NCBI GenBank assembly: GCA_044868295.1
Contig: JBIOWF010000192.1
Location: 1 to 10,748 of the forward strand
Reading direction: 5' to 3'
From: JBIOWF01 sp044868295
GTDB lineage: Bacteria; Actinomycetota; Actinomycetes; Streptosporangiales; Streptosporangiaceae
DNA length: 10,748 nucleotides
Shown: positions 5,541-10,748 of the stretch, in pieces
Position numbering within the stretch: the first letter of the stretch is position 1
Layout of the letters: every line of letters begins with the position of its first letter
Translations under genes and position numbers: made by a program
The notes under the pieces: model-generated
What the model was told of the DNA's origin: nothing
Database searches by the model: none
The model's input: the letters and a program-made list of their open reading frames with translations, nothing else

Positions 5541-6551
5541 CTAGTTCTCCCTCCGGGCGAACCTGTTGAAGATGCGCTCGCCGGCGTTGACGGCGCCTTC
5601 GGCGACGTCGCGGAGCACGCCGATGAAGGGGTCCTGGGACTGGGCCCACGACTCGCGGTAGGAGTTGGCGGCGGCCTTGACCTCCTCGGAGACCTTGGCG
5701 TTGGCGTCGTCCTCACGGCGCGGGTAGTTGCCGGCCAGGATCGCCTCGAACTCGCCGCCGCGGCGCCAGCGATCCAGCTCGGCGACGCGGGTGACCGCGA
5801 ACGGGTGGGTGGTGCCGAGAAGGTTGAGGACCTTGAGCAGGCCGTCGCGGACGTCACCGGCCGTGTCGTACTCGCGGGCCTGGTCGAGGAAGGCCTCGAT
5901 GTTCATCTCGTGCAGCCGCGAGCCGCCGGCGAGCTTCATGAGGGCCCGCAGCGCCGCGTCGGCGTCCTGCCCCGCCAGCAGGCCACCCCGGTCGGCCGAC
6001 ATCTCGGCCTTGCGCTGCCACTCCTCAAGAGCCGCGACGATGACCCGCAGGCCGATGTAGCCGAGCGGGATCCAGGCCACCCGGGTGGCGAGGCGGGTGA
6101 GGATGGCCAGCATCGTGCCGTAGACGGCGTGGCCGGACAGGATGTGCGACGTCTCGTGACCGACGACGAATCGCAGCTCCTCCTCGTCCATCAGATCGAG
6201 CAGGCCGGTGGAGACGACGATGAACGGTTCGTCGAAGCCGATCGCCATCGCGTAAACCTTGGGGTCCTGTTGCACGTAGATCTCCGGGATCCGGTGAAGA
6301 TCCAGGATGTACGCGCTGTCGCGGCCCATGTCGTAGAGCGCGCGAAACTGTGTGTCGGTCGTGCGCACCGCGGAGGCCAGGAACATCAGGCGCAGGCGGC
6401 GCTCACTGAACAGGCCAGACATGCGCTTGAGCACCGAGTCGAACCCACTGAGCGAACGCATCGCGACCAGGGCAGATCGGTCGGCGGGGTGTTCGTAGGC
6501 TCTGGAGCTGATGCCGGGTAGCTGTACACGATTGCGATCCGGAGTGGTCAT
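5541..6551 (-). CDS. M48-family (HtpX-like) membrane zinc metalloprotease
   Basis: A 336-residue protein with the zinc-protease motif HETSH (His132, Glu133, His136, in RFVVGHETSHILSGH) and the third ligand region EMSADRGG (Glu183, Asp187), as in the M48 family to which HtpX belongs. Two adjacent hydrophobic segments (about 143-176) form a membrane hairpin between the zinc-ligand motifs, as in HtpX-like proteins. A hydrophilic N-terminal ~60 residues and a C-terminal part with charged stretches flank the core. The inferred role is membrane-protein quality control; no substrate is known. I chose the ATG at 6551 (MTTPDRNRVQ) because TAGCAT lies exactly 7 bases upstream, a leaderless arrangement; the frame stays open to 7211, but that extension is antisense to nadD. 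The gene converges on the kinase and diverges from nadD. Family assignment is secure; orthology with HtpX itself is not. Confidence 0.88.
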   Translation of the reverse strand: MTTPDRNRVQLPGISSRAYEHPADRSALVAMRSLSGFDSVLKRMSGLFSERRLRLMFLASAVRTTDTQFRALYDMGRDSAYILDLHRIPEIYVQQDPKVYAMAIGFDEPFIVVSTGLLDLMDEEELRFVVGHETSHILSGHAVYGTMLAILTRLATRVAWIPLGYIGLRVIVAALEEWQRKAEMSADRGGLLAGQDADAALRALMKLAGGSRLHEMNIEAFLDQAREYDTAGDVRDGLLKVLNLLGTTHPFAVTRVAELDRWRRGGEFEAILAGNYPRREDDANAKVSEEVKAAANSYRESWAQSQDPFIGVLRDVAEGAVNAGERIFNRFARREN

Positions 6552-6558
6552 GCTCCGA

Positions 6559-6564
6559 ATGCTA
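6559..6564 (-). promoter_or_regulatory. -10 box of the M48 protease gene (leaderless)
   Basis: On the minus strand TAGCAT is followed by 7 bases and then ATG at 6551, the TANNNT-N7-ATG spacing expected when transcription starts at the A of the start codon. GGAG sits one base before the ATG, too close to act as a ribosome binding site. Confidence 0.55.
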
Positions 6565-6628
6565 TGTCCGAGCGGGCGACCGCGCGCGAAGGTAAGGGGC
6601 GGGTTCAAATGGTGCCCAACTTGCAGGT

Positions 6629-6634
6629 TATGGT
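6629..6634 (+). promoter_or_regulatory. -10 box of nadD (leaderless)
   Basis: TATGGT, 7 bases, then ATG at 6642: the same arrangement as the divergent protease promoter 65 bases away. No Shine-Dalgarno sequence precedes this ATG, which favours leaderless translation. Confidence 0.5.
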
Positions 6635-6641
6635 CCCTCCC

Positions 6642-7253
6642 ATGAGGAATGGGGCCACAACGCGGCGTCTGGGCGTAATGGGCGGTACGTTCGACCCGAT
6701 CCACCATGGCCATCTCGTCGCGGCCAGCGAGGTCGCCCATCATTTCGAGCTGGACGAGGTGGTGTTCGTTCCCACCGGGCGGCCCTGGCAGAAGGCCGAC
6801 ACGACGGTGTCGGCGACCGAGGACCGCTATCTGATGACCGTGATCGCCACGGCGTCGAACCCCCGGTTCTCCGTCAGCCGGGTGGACATCGACCGGCCAG
6901 GACCGACGTACACGATAGACACCCTGCGCGACATCGCGAAAACATATGGCTCCAACGTGGAGCTCTACTTCATCACCGGAGCGGACGCCCTCGCTCAGAT
7001 CCTCAGCTGGCGGGACGTCGACGAACTGTTCACCATCGCCCATTTCGTGGGTTGCACCCGCCCCGGCCACCCCCTGCTCGACCCCGGCCTGCCGGAGGGC
7101 AAGGTCAGCCTGATCGAGATCCCGGCGCTGTCGATCTCCTCCTCCGAGTGCCGCCAGCGCGTCGCCGACGGCGAACCGATCTGGTATCTCGTCCCGGACG
7201 GCATCGTGCAATACATCAACAAACGCGGCCTCTACCGTGAGACGGCCCTCTGA
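6642..7253 (+). CDS. nadD: Nicotinate-nucleotide adenylyltransferase
   Basis: Transfers AMP from ATP to nicotinate mononucleotide, giving deamido-NAD, in cytoplasmic NAD synthesis. The product is 203 residues, the usual size. It has the nucleotidyltransferase motifs GVMGGTFDPIHHGHL (residues 11-25, with the HxGH-type HHGH) and the distal SISSSECRQR (164-173, the ISSSxxR-like ATP site). VFVPTGRPWQK, DRYLMT and FITGADAL are also typical. Several upstream in-frame ATGs exist (6564, 6609, 6630). I chose 6642 because the domain starts about 8 residues later and the TATGGT box sits 7 bases ahead; a start at 6564 or 6609 would add a polar extension unlike the family. It precedes rsfS, a common neighbour in actinobacteria, but with a 196-base gap and no LytR-CpsA-Psr gene between. 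Confidence 0.94.
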   Translation: MRNGATTRRLGVMGGTFDPIHHGHLVAASEVAHHFELDEVVFVPTGRPWQKADTTVSATEDRYLMTVIATASNPRFSVSRVDIDRPGPTYTIDTLRDIAKTYGSNVELYFITGADALAQILSWRDVDELFTIAHFVGCTRPGHPLLDPGLPEGKVSLIEIPALSISSSECRQRVADGEPIWYLVPDGIVQYINKRGLYRETAL

Positions 7254-7328
7254 CCAGGCCCTGAGCGTCGGCCGAGCGCCACTTCGGGCGGGATCGCGGC
7301 GAGGCCGAGAGGACGCGGCCGGAAGAAT

Positions 7329-7350
7329 GGTCGGCCCGACCGGGTAGGGT
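7329..7350 (+). promoter_or_regulatory. Possible rsfS promoter with a dyad
   Basis: TAGGGT (7345-7350) fits the actinobacterial -10 consensus and would give a leader of about 90 bases before the GTG at 7450. A perfect GGTCGG-C-CCGACC dyad (7329-7341) lies just upstream, where the -35 would be, and no separate -35 is seen. The remainder of the 196-base nadD-rsfS gap shows nothing I can name. Confidence 0.35.
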
Positions 7351-7449
7351 CACCAAAGTGGGTTGAACTGCTCGCCATGTAGTGGGCACCCTGGGTGGGT
7401 ATAGGAGCCCATGAGACTCGTGCCTGTCAGTGGAGGACAGAACCGCATC

Positions 7450-7854
7450 GTGACCGCATCTGAAAGATCAGTCCAGCTCGTGAGGGTCGCGGCCGAGGCC
7501 GCCGCCGAGAAGCTGGCCGACGACATCATCGCCTACGACGTGAGTGAGCAGCTCGCCATCACCGACGCGTTCCTGCTCTGCTCCGCCTCCAACGACCGCC
7601 AGGTCCGCGCCATCGTGGACGAGATCGAGGACCGTCTCCGCATCGAGGCCGACGCGAAGCCGACCCGCCGCGAGGGCGAGCGGGAGGGCCGCTGGGTGCT
7701 CCTCGACTACCTCGACATCGTCGTGCACGTGCAGCACGAGGAGGACCGCACCTTTTATGCCCTGGAGCGGCTGTGGAAGGACTGCCCCGCCGTCGAGCTG
7801 CCGGCGAGCGTAACCCAGGTGGCCGCCCAGCGAGCTCGCGGGGCCGCTCAGTGA
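7450..7854 (+). CDS. rsfS: Ribosome silencing factor RsfS (Iojap family)
   Basis: Binds ribosomal protein L14 (uL14) on the 50S subunit and blocks subunit joining when nutrients are short. The product is 134 residues from the GTG at 7450. The whole chain is the Iojap domain: AYDVSEQLAITDAFLLCSASNDRQVRAIVDEIEDRL, then GRWVLLDYLDIVVHVQHEEDRTFYALERLWKD, the family's signature end. I chose GTG 7450 because family proteins typically begin just before (S/T)ERS-type sequence and GGAGG occurs at 7432-7436, 13 bases upstream, a rather long spacing. The in-frame ATG at 7411, with GGAG only 3 bases before it, would add 13 residues and cannot be excluded. It lies 25 bases ahead of the histidine phosphatase gene, probably in one operon. 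Confidence 0.93.
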   Translation: MTASERSVQLVRVAAEAAAEKLADDIIAYDVSEQLAITDAFLLCSASNDRQVRAIVDEIEDRLRIEADAKPTRREGEREGRWVLLDYLDIVVHVQHEEDRTFYALERLWKDCPAVELPASVTQVAAQRARGAAQ

Positions 7855-7879
7855 TCTCGCCGGCAGGCGGGGCGCAGTC

Positions 7880-8512
7880 ATGAGCCGACGGGTCGTCTGT
7901 CTCCGCCACGGCCAGACGCTGTGGAACGTCGAACATCGATTTCAGGGCCACTCCGACATCCCGCTTGACGACGTCGGAGTGGCGCAGGCCGCCCGGTCGG
8001 CGTCACTCCTGGCCGCTCTCCAGCCCACGATGATCGTCTCTTCGGACCTGCAGCGCGCCTTCGACACGGGTTCAGCCCTCGGCCGGCTCGCCGGCCTGGA
8101 CGTTCGCGTGGACAAGGACCTGCGGGAACGGGGCGGCGGTGAATGGGAGGGCCTGACCCGAGAGGAGATCAAGGCGGGCTGGCCCGTCGAGTTCGAGAAC
8201 TGGGAGGCCCCGGGCGGCGAGCTCGTGACCGAGGTCGCCGACCGTGTGTCGGCGGCGATCCGCCGCTGGGCGGCCCAGCTCGACGACCACGGCCTGCTGG
8301 TCATCGCCTCGCACGGGGCGGCCATCCGGCTCGGCATCGCCCGCCTGATGGGCCTGCCCGAGGAGCTCTGGCACGCCCTCGGCGGGCTCGGCAACTGCTC
8401 GTGGTCCGTCCTGGAGGAGGGGCGCAAGGGCTGGCGGCTGATGGAGCACAACGCCGGAACCCTGCCCGAGCCCGTGAGCAGCGACGACAGTCCCGAGGCC
8501 ACCGCCGGCTGA
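7880..8512 (+). CDS. Histidine phosphatase family protein (phosphoglycerate-mutase-like)
   Basis: A 210-residue cytoplasmic phosphatase/mutase-fold enzyme. The RHG motif CLRHGQTLWN carries the phospho-accepting His10. SDLQRAFDTG is the second basic motif, Glu83 in LRERGGGEWEG is the likely proton donor, and His145 in ASHGAAIRLGI is the second catalytic His. The Glu in that LRE position and the short chain fit small-molecule phosphatases better than true cofactor-dependent glycolytic mutases, which are about 250 residues. The substrate cannot be read from the sequence. The tail after about residue 190 is acidic and probably disordered. The ATG at 7880 has only a weak upstream GGCGGGG. It follows rsfS by 25 bases, a pairing common in actinomycetes, and is closed by a strong hairpin. 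Confidence 0.88.
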   Translation: MSRRVVCLRHGQTLWNVEHRFQGHSDIPLDDVGVAQAARSASLLAALQPTMIVSSDLQRAFDTGSALGRLAGLDVRVDKDLRERGGGEWEGLTREEIKAGWPVEFENWEAPGGELVTEVADRVSAAIRRWAAQLDDHGLLVIASHGAAIRLGIARLMGLPEELWHALGGLGNCSWSVLEEGRKGWRLMEHNAGTLPEPVSSDDSPEATAG

Positions 8513-8523
8513 GAGCTCTCCCA

Positions 8524-8556
8524 GTACGGCTTGCGCCGGGCAGGCGCAAGCCGTAC
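8524..8556 (+). terminator. Strong terminator hairpin after the phosphatase gene
   Basis: GTACGGCTTGCGCC (8524-8537) and GGCGCAAGCCGTAC (8543-8556) form a perfect 14-bp stem around GGGCA, 11 bases after the stop codon. There is no T-run, as is usual in actinomycetes. Confidence 0.8.
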
Positions 8557-8611
8557 CTGATGAGGCGTCTGTGGGCAATGTGACAATTAGGTAAACGGGA
8601 AGTGGTCCCGA

Positions 8612-8617
8612 TATGCT
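8612..8617 (+). promoter_or_regulatory. Possible -10 box of the tRNA-Ala promoter
   Basis: TATGCT lies 39 bases before the mature tRNA 5' end. No convincing -35 is found at the usual distance; GTGACA (8580-8585) is 26 bases upstream, too far. A small GGGA...TCCC dyad precedes the box. Confidence 0.3.
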
Positions 8618-8656
8618 CCACGGGCGCCGCACCGAGAGCACTCGAGGCGGTGACCA

Positions 8657-8729
8657 GGGGCTATAGCGCAGCTGGTAGCGCACCTCCATGGCATGGAGGG
8701 GGTCTGGGGTTCGAATCCCCATAGCTCCA
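8657..8729 (+). tRNA. tRNA-Ala, anticodon GGC
   Basis: A complete 73-base cloverleaf: acceptor GGGGCTA (8657-8663) with TAGCTCC (8722-8728), D-stem GCGC/GCGC, anticodon stem CCTCC/GGAGG around loop ATGGCAT (anticodon GGC, 8690-8692), 5-base variable loop, and T-stem TGGGG/CCCCA with loop TTCGAAT. The acceptor stem has the G3-U70 wobble that marks alanine tRNAs. The discriminator base is A8729; the following CCT shows that the full CCA end is not encoded. It reads GCC and GCU codons. tRNA genes are common integration sites, and gene content changes to the right of this one. Confidence 0.97.
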
Positions 8730-8735
8730 CCTGAC

Positions 8736-8750
8736 GGGCTTCGCCCTTTT
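8736..8750 (+). terminator. tRNA terminator
   Basis: GGGC-TTC-GCCC followed by TTTT, 6 bases after the tRNA 3' end. The stem is short but this is the only hairpin in the window with a clear T-run. Confidence 0.65.
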
Positions 8751-8808
8751 CCTGATCCATGACCCCTGCCCACCAGCACATGAGGTGCACGGCCTCGTCG
8801 CAGCCGGT

Positions 8809-8870
8809 CCTGAAGATGTACGCGTTAATACGCAGGCTTCCCCTGAAGATGTACGTACTAGCACGCTGGC
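8809..8870. repeat. 33-bp direct repeat upstream of a LuxR-type gene
   Basis: CCTGAAGATGTACG occurs at 8809-8822 and 8842-8855, with partly conserved continuation (TTAATACGCAGGC against CTAGCACGCTGGC) ending at 8837 and 8870. Each copy has a small CGT...ACG dyad in the less conserved part, and the first contains GCGT-TAAT-ACGC (8822-8833). The repeat lies 33-94 bases before the ATG at 8903 and may be a paired operator. The rest of the 8751-8902 gap shows nothing else. Confidence 0.6.
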
Positions 8871-8902
8871 CTGCACGTTCCGTCGCGGCCCACAGTGGCG
8901 TC

Positions 8903-9517
8903 ATGGAGGCAGTCGAAGATCGGGTGTATCGGGATCTGCGTGCGGCGCCGGCGCCCGGCGCCGGGCTGGAGCAGATAGGGGCGGAGCTGTCACGTGTGAT
9001 CGCGCCGATGGTGGCGCATGACGCGACACACGAGTTGCCTCCGGGCGTGATCGTCGTCGGAGCCGACGGCCGAGTCGAGGCGATGACACCTGCGGCGCGG
9101 CCATGGCTGGACGCGATGGCGGCGCAACTGGCGGTACCGGAATGGCTGACCGAATCGTCGTTCGCCGCCTTGGCGGCCGCGGCTCGCGAGCATTCGCAAT
9201 ACCCGCGGCTGTGCGTCCCCTCCGTGGGGGCTGGCTGGTGGACCGCGATCGAGGCACAGCCGCTCGGCGACGGTGGTGACGTCGCGATCGTGATCCAGCG
9301 TGCGACCGGCAGGCTGCTGCTCCCCTCGTTCTGCGACTGGTACGGGATCACCACCCGTGAACGCCAGATCATGCAGCACCTCTGCAACGGTTCCGCGCCC
9401 AAGCAGATCGCCCGCGCGCTCGATTTGTCCGTTCACACGGTCAACGACCATCTCAAGGCGATCTTCCGTAAGACCGGTACCAGCGGACGCGACGAACTTA
9501 TGGCAGCCATCACCTGA
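8903..9517 (+). CDS. Short PAS-like/LuxR-type HTH transcriptional regulator
   Basis: A 204-residue predicted DNA-binding protein. Residues about 47-133 look like a PAS-type sensor fold: GVIVVGADGRVEAMTPAARPWLD and the later WTAIEAQPL-DVAIVIQ strands. Residues about 148-204 are a LuxR/GerE helix-turn-helix: ITTRERQIMQHLCNGSAPKQIARALDLSVHTVNDHLKAIFRKTG, quoted only to locate it. Related actinobacterial regulators are often about 350-380 residues with an extra GAF-like domain in front, so this one looks shortened at the N-terminus. The ATG at 8903 is chosen because the 48 codons before it, open back to an ATG at 8759, run through the 33-bp direct repeat and the tRNA-proximal spacer. No strong ribosome binding site is visible. 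No receiver domain is present, so it is not a classical response regulator. The ligand and targets are unknown; the nearest candidates are the repeat upstream (autoregulation) and the small peptide gene converging from the right. Confidence 0.82.
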   Translation: MEAVEDRVYRDLRAAPAPGAGLEQIGAELSRVIAPMVAHDATHELPPGVIVVGADGRVEAMTPAARPWLDAMAAQLAVPEWLTESSFAALAAAAREHSQYPRLCVPSVGAGWWTAIEAQPLGDGGDVAIVIQRATGRLLLPSFCDWYGITTRERQIMQHLCNGSAPKQIARALDLSVHTVNDHLKAIFRKTGTSGRDELMAAIT

Positions 9518-9634
9518 CGTCCCTGACGCGGGGCACGACCAAGCTGTTGGCGGTTGGCGCTCCAAGATCATCCCGTGGCGGGTTTGGCGCGTATCTGATG
9601 GCATCCGTACAGCCGGACATTGGCGTCGCGCGCC

Positions 9635-9736
9635 CTAACAGACGATCGCCGCCGCTGCGACGGAGGTGGCGAGGACGCCACTGGCGATGAGGGCAGAGGC
9701 TCCCGGCAGCATTGCCGGCCGTGTTGACTTCTTCAC
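9635..9736 (-). CDS. 33-residue hydrophobic peptide (small ORF)
   Basis: On the minus strand a GTG start at 9736 follows GGAGGAG (complement of 9739-9745), the strongest Shine-Dalgarno-like sequence I noted on this side of the tRNA, with a short 4-base gap after GGAGG. The peptide opens MKKSTRPAMLPG and continues as an uninterrupted hydrophobic segment rich in Ala, Val, Leu and Ile to a final Cys before TAG. About three quarters of codons end in G or C, as in real genes here. A basic start plus a hydrophobic core is the plan of a signal peptide or a single-pass membrane peptide. The final Ile-Val-Cys is close to, but not a proper match for, a lipobox. It is too short for most gene callers. 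It converges on the PAS/LuxR gene 118 bases away. Function unknown: pheromone precursor, membrane toxin or modulator are all open, and it may be spurious. Confidence 0.5.
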   Translation of the reverse strand: MKKSTRPAMLPGASALIASGVLATSVAAAAIVC

Positions 9737-9893
9737 GTCTCCTCCATGAGAGAGTTGTTTTGGATCGGTGCGACTTTCTCTGACTGTGCACTGCGGCGGC
9801 ATGCGAGGGAAATCCTCAGCTTTAGCGGGTTGTGGTGGCGCGCATTCGCTGGATGCGGGTTGTTGGGCGGGAAAGTCGGGGAAAGGTGGGTCG

Positions 9894-10061
9894 ATGTCTG
9901 TTTCGTGTTCAAATGGGGTCGAAGAGTGTTATTGGCGGGCCGTAGTGGCTGTCGCCCGCCATCACCGCAGCTTTGAACACGGGTGTGTGGGAGTGGCGGC
10001 CGGCAATGGCACCAATGCACCAACGTCTGCACCTAAAGGCCTTGCGGGCGACTCGTTTTGA
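9894..10061 (+). CDS. Doubtful 55-residue small ORF
   Basis: ATG at 9894 is preceded by GAAAGG (9881-9886) with 7-base spacing. The product (MSVSCSNGVEECYWRAVVAV...) has three Cys and several His. It ends 15 bases before the next gene. Against it: only a little over half of the codons end in G or C, far below neighbours, and most of the frame overlaps a nested inverted repeat. I do not recognise it and list it as possible only. Confidence 0.22.
   Translation: MSVSCSNGVEECYWRAVVAVARHHRSFEHGCVGVAAGNGTNAPTSAPKGLAGDSF
9904..9981. repeat. Nested inverted repeat (structured element)
   Basis: Outer arms CGTGTTCAAA (9904-9913) and TTTGAACACG (9972-9981), a perfect 10 bp, enclose perfect inner arms TGGCGGGC (9933-9940) and GCCCGCCA (9954-9961) with a 13-base loop. 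It lies in the 560-base stretch between the PAS/LuxR gene and the last gene. It could be a structured RNA, a terminator or an operator pair. Confidence 0.5.
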
Positions 10062-10076
10062 TCGCATTCTGGTCCA

Positions 10077-10748
10077 ATGACGGCATCTCCTGACGAAACA
10101 CATCCGTCCGACAGCCCTTCGGACGCCCCTTCCTCCGACGTATCGAGTGAGAAGCCTGCCGCCCCCTCTGGAGACGGGGCTTCCGGGGGGTGGATCGTTG
10201 GCGGCATTGTCGCGTGGTTCGCCTTGGCGGGGTTGATCACTGGAATCGCCGCAGAGGCGCAAAGCAATGCCACAGAGGGACCGGAGGTTGAGAAAGCTTT
10301 CGATCAGCTCTTTGGGTGGGTCTTTCTGGGTGTTCCGGCAGCGATCGCGGTGGTCGGTGGTTCGGCGTGGGGGGCCGTGTGGGGAGTGTCCGCGCTGCTG
10401 ACTCGCCGGAGAGAGCGAGTGAAGAGGCGTGAGCTGATATTGACAGAGCGGGTCGAGGGATTGAAGGTCATGGTCCGAGAGGCGCAAGAGGTGTCGCGCG
10501 ACCTTGAGCTCCATCTCGAAGAACGATTGACCGCGCTCAAAGCACTCGGCGAACAGGTGGAAGATCAGGAACATCTGGCCTCTCTTACCCCGGAACAAGT
10601 CAAGGCACTCGACAAAGCATTGGCCCGACGGTTCTCCGGCAGTCGTCGTTCGGGGCGTATTGAGCAGACTATTTTCATGTTCATCAGTTTTGGTCTCGGT
10701 TTAATTACAAACTGGCTGTCCGGCCTATTGGGTGGCGTGTTGGGCCAC
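10077..10748 (+). CDS. Unrecognised membrane/coiled-coil protein, 3' truncated by window end
   Basis: An open frame of 224 codons from ATG 10077 with no stop before the edge. An in-frame TGA at 10059 rules out a longer start, so the N-terminus is fixed within a few codons, although no good ribosome binding site is visible. Layout: a disordered Ser/Pro/Asp-rich cytoplasm-type head (1-37), a membrane segment (about 39-59), an acidic loop (60-75), a second membrane segment (about 81-108), a basic boundary (TRRRERVKRR), a long charged helix likely to form a coiled coil (about 112-180), a basic stretch (RRFSGSRRSGR), and a third hydrophobic segment (about 198-223). I do not recognise a family. Codon use is less GC-biased than in the left half of the window, consistent with an accessory gene. 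Lack of any enzyme motif suggests a structural or scaffold role, but no function can be assigned. Confidence 0.7.
   Translation, partial: MTASPDETHPSDSPSDAPSSDVSSEKPAAPSGDGASGGWIVGGIVAWFALAGLITGIAAEAQSNATEGPEVEKAFDQLFGWVFLGVPAAIAVVGGSAWGAVWGVSALLTRRRERVKRRELILTERVEGLKVMVREAQEVSRDLELHLEERLTALKALGEQVEDQEHLASLTPEQVKALDKALARRFSGSRRSGRIEQTIFMFISFGLGLITNWLSGLLGGVLGH

Noticed and set aside
4872..6521. Long plus-strand open frame over the kinase end and the protease
   Set aside because: Out of frame with the kinase and antisense to the protease with its intact zinc motif; composition is that of a shadow.
6564..6641. Earlier nadD starts
   Set aside because: The added residues are not family-like, and the -10 box lies downstream of three of these ATGs or overlaps them.
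6552..7211. N-terminal extension of the M48 protease
   Set aside because: Fully antisense to nadD; the leaderless promoter fixes the start at 6551.
8587..9402. Minus-strand frame across tRNA-Ala and the PAS/LuxR gene
   Set aside because: It crosses a perfect tRNA and is antisense to a domain-bearing gene; no domain in its product.
9746..9976. Plus-strand 76-residue frame
   Set aside because: No ribosome binding site, mixed composition and no recognisable features.
9733..10032. Minus-strand 99-residue frame
   Set aside because: Composition (His, Pro, Thr, Asn-rich) looks non-coding; no ribosome binding site or domain. Its last codons only coincide with the small peptide's Shine-Dalgarno region.
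1..10748. CRISPR array, insertion sequence, transposase or integrase
   Set aside because: No regularly spaced identical repeats with unique spacers, and no transposase- or recombinase-like protein in any frame; the tandem repeats seen are short and degenerate.

Overview
The window is high-GC DNA with strong GC bias at third codon positions. Its gene set (proB-proA, an actinobacterial-type Ser/Thr kinase, nadD-rsfS-histidine phosphatase, TANNNT promoters placed for leaderless mRNAs) points to an actinomycete. I lean to the Streptosporangiales, but the sequence alone does not settle the family. The first 18 bases match the end of an Illumina adapter, so the left edge is a raw contig end and glutamate 5-kinase is cut by the assembly, not by biology.

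Layout. (1) 19-1952: proline biosynthesis, the proB 3' part and complete proA. (2) 1945-2116: three degenerate tandem copies of a ~60-bp unit that include both the proA stop codon and the last codons of the convergent gene. (3) 2062-2739, minus strand: an orphan LuxR-type response regulator whose receiver lacks the phospho-acceptor Asp. It is divergent from a 59-residue membrane-type protein that overlaps (ATGA) a DoxX-family membrane protein, 2906-3513. (4) 3700-5337: a Ser/Thr protein kinase with a charged linker and a C-terminal multi-pass membrane domain. (5) 5541-6551, minus strand: an M48 metalloprotease with a membrane hairpin, divergent from nadD (6642-7253). Both have TANNNT-7 nt-ATG arrangements typical of leaderless transcripts. 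(6) 7450-8512: rsfS and a histidine phosphatase, closed by a 14-bp perfect hairpin. (7) 8657-8729: tRNA-Ala(GGC) with its own terminator.

The stretch to the right of the tRNA (8750-10748) is different: sparser in genes, and visibly less GC-rich from about 9740 on. It holds a short PAS/LuxR regulator preceded by a 33-bp tandem repeat, a 33-residue hydrophobic peptide gene on the minus strand with a strong Shine-Dalgarno sequence, a nested inverted repeat, and an unrecognised membrane/coiled-coil protein that runs off the right edge.

Working together: proB/proA carry out the first two steps of proline synthesis; nadD makes the NAD precursor dinucleotide; RsfS silences ribosomes during starvation; the kinase and the protease are membrane signalling and quality-control proteins. 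I see no recognised defence, secondary-metabolite or conjugation system. The least explained parts are the degenerate receiver with its divergent membrane pair, the gene-end tandem copies between convergent genes, and the post-tRNA region with its small hydrophobic peptide.
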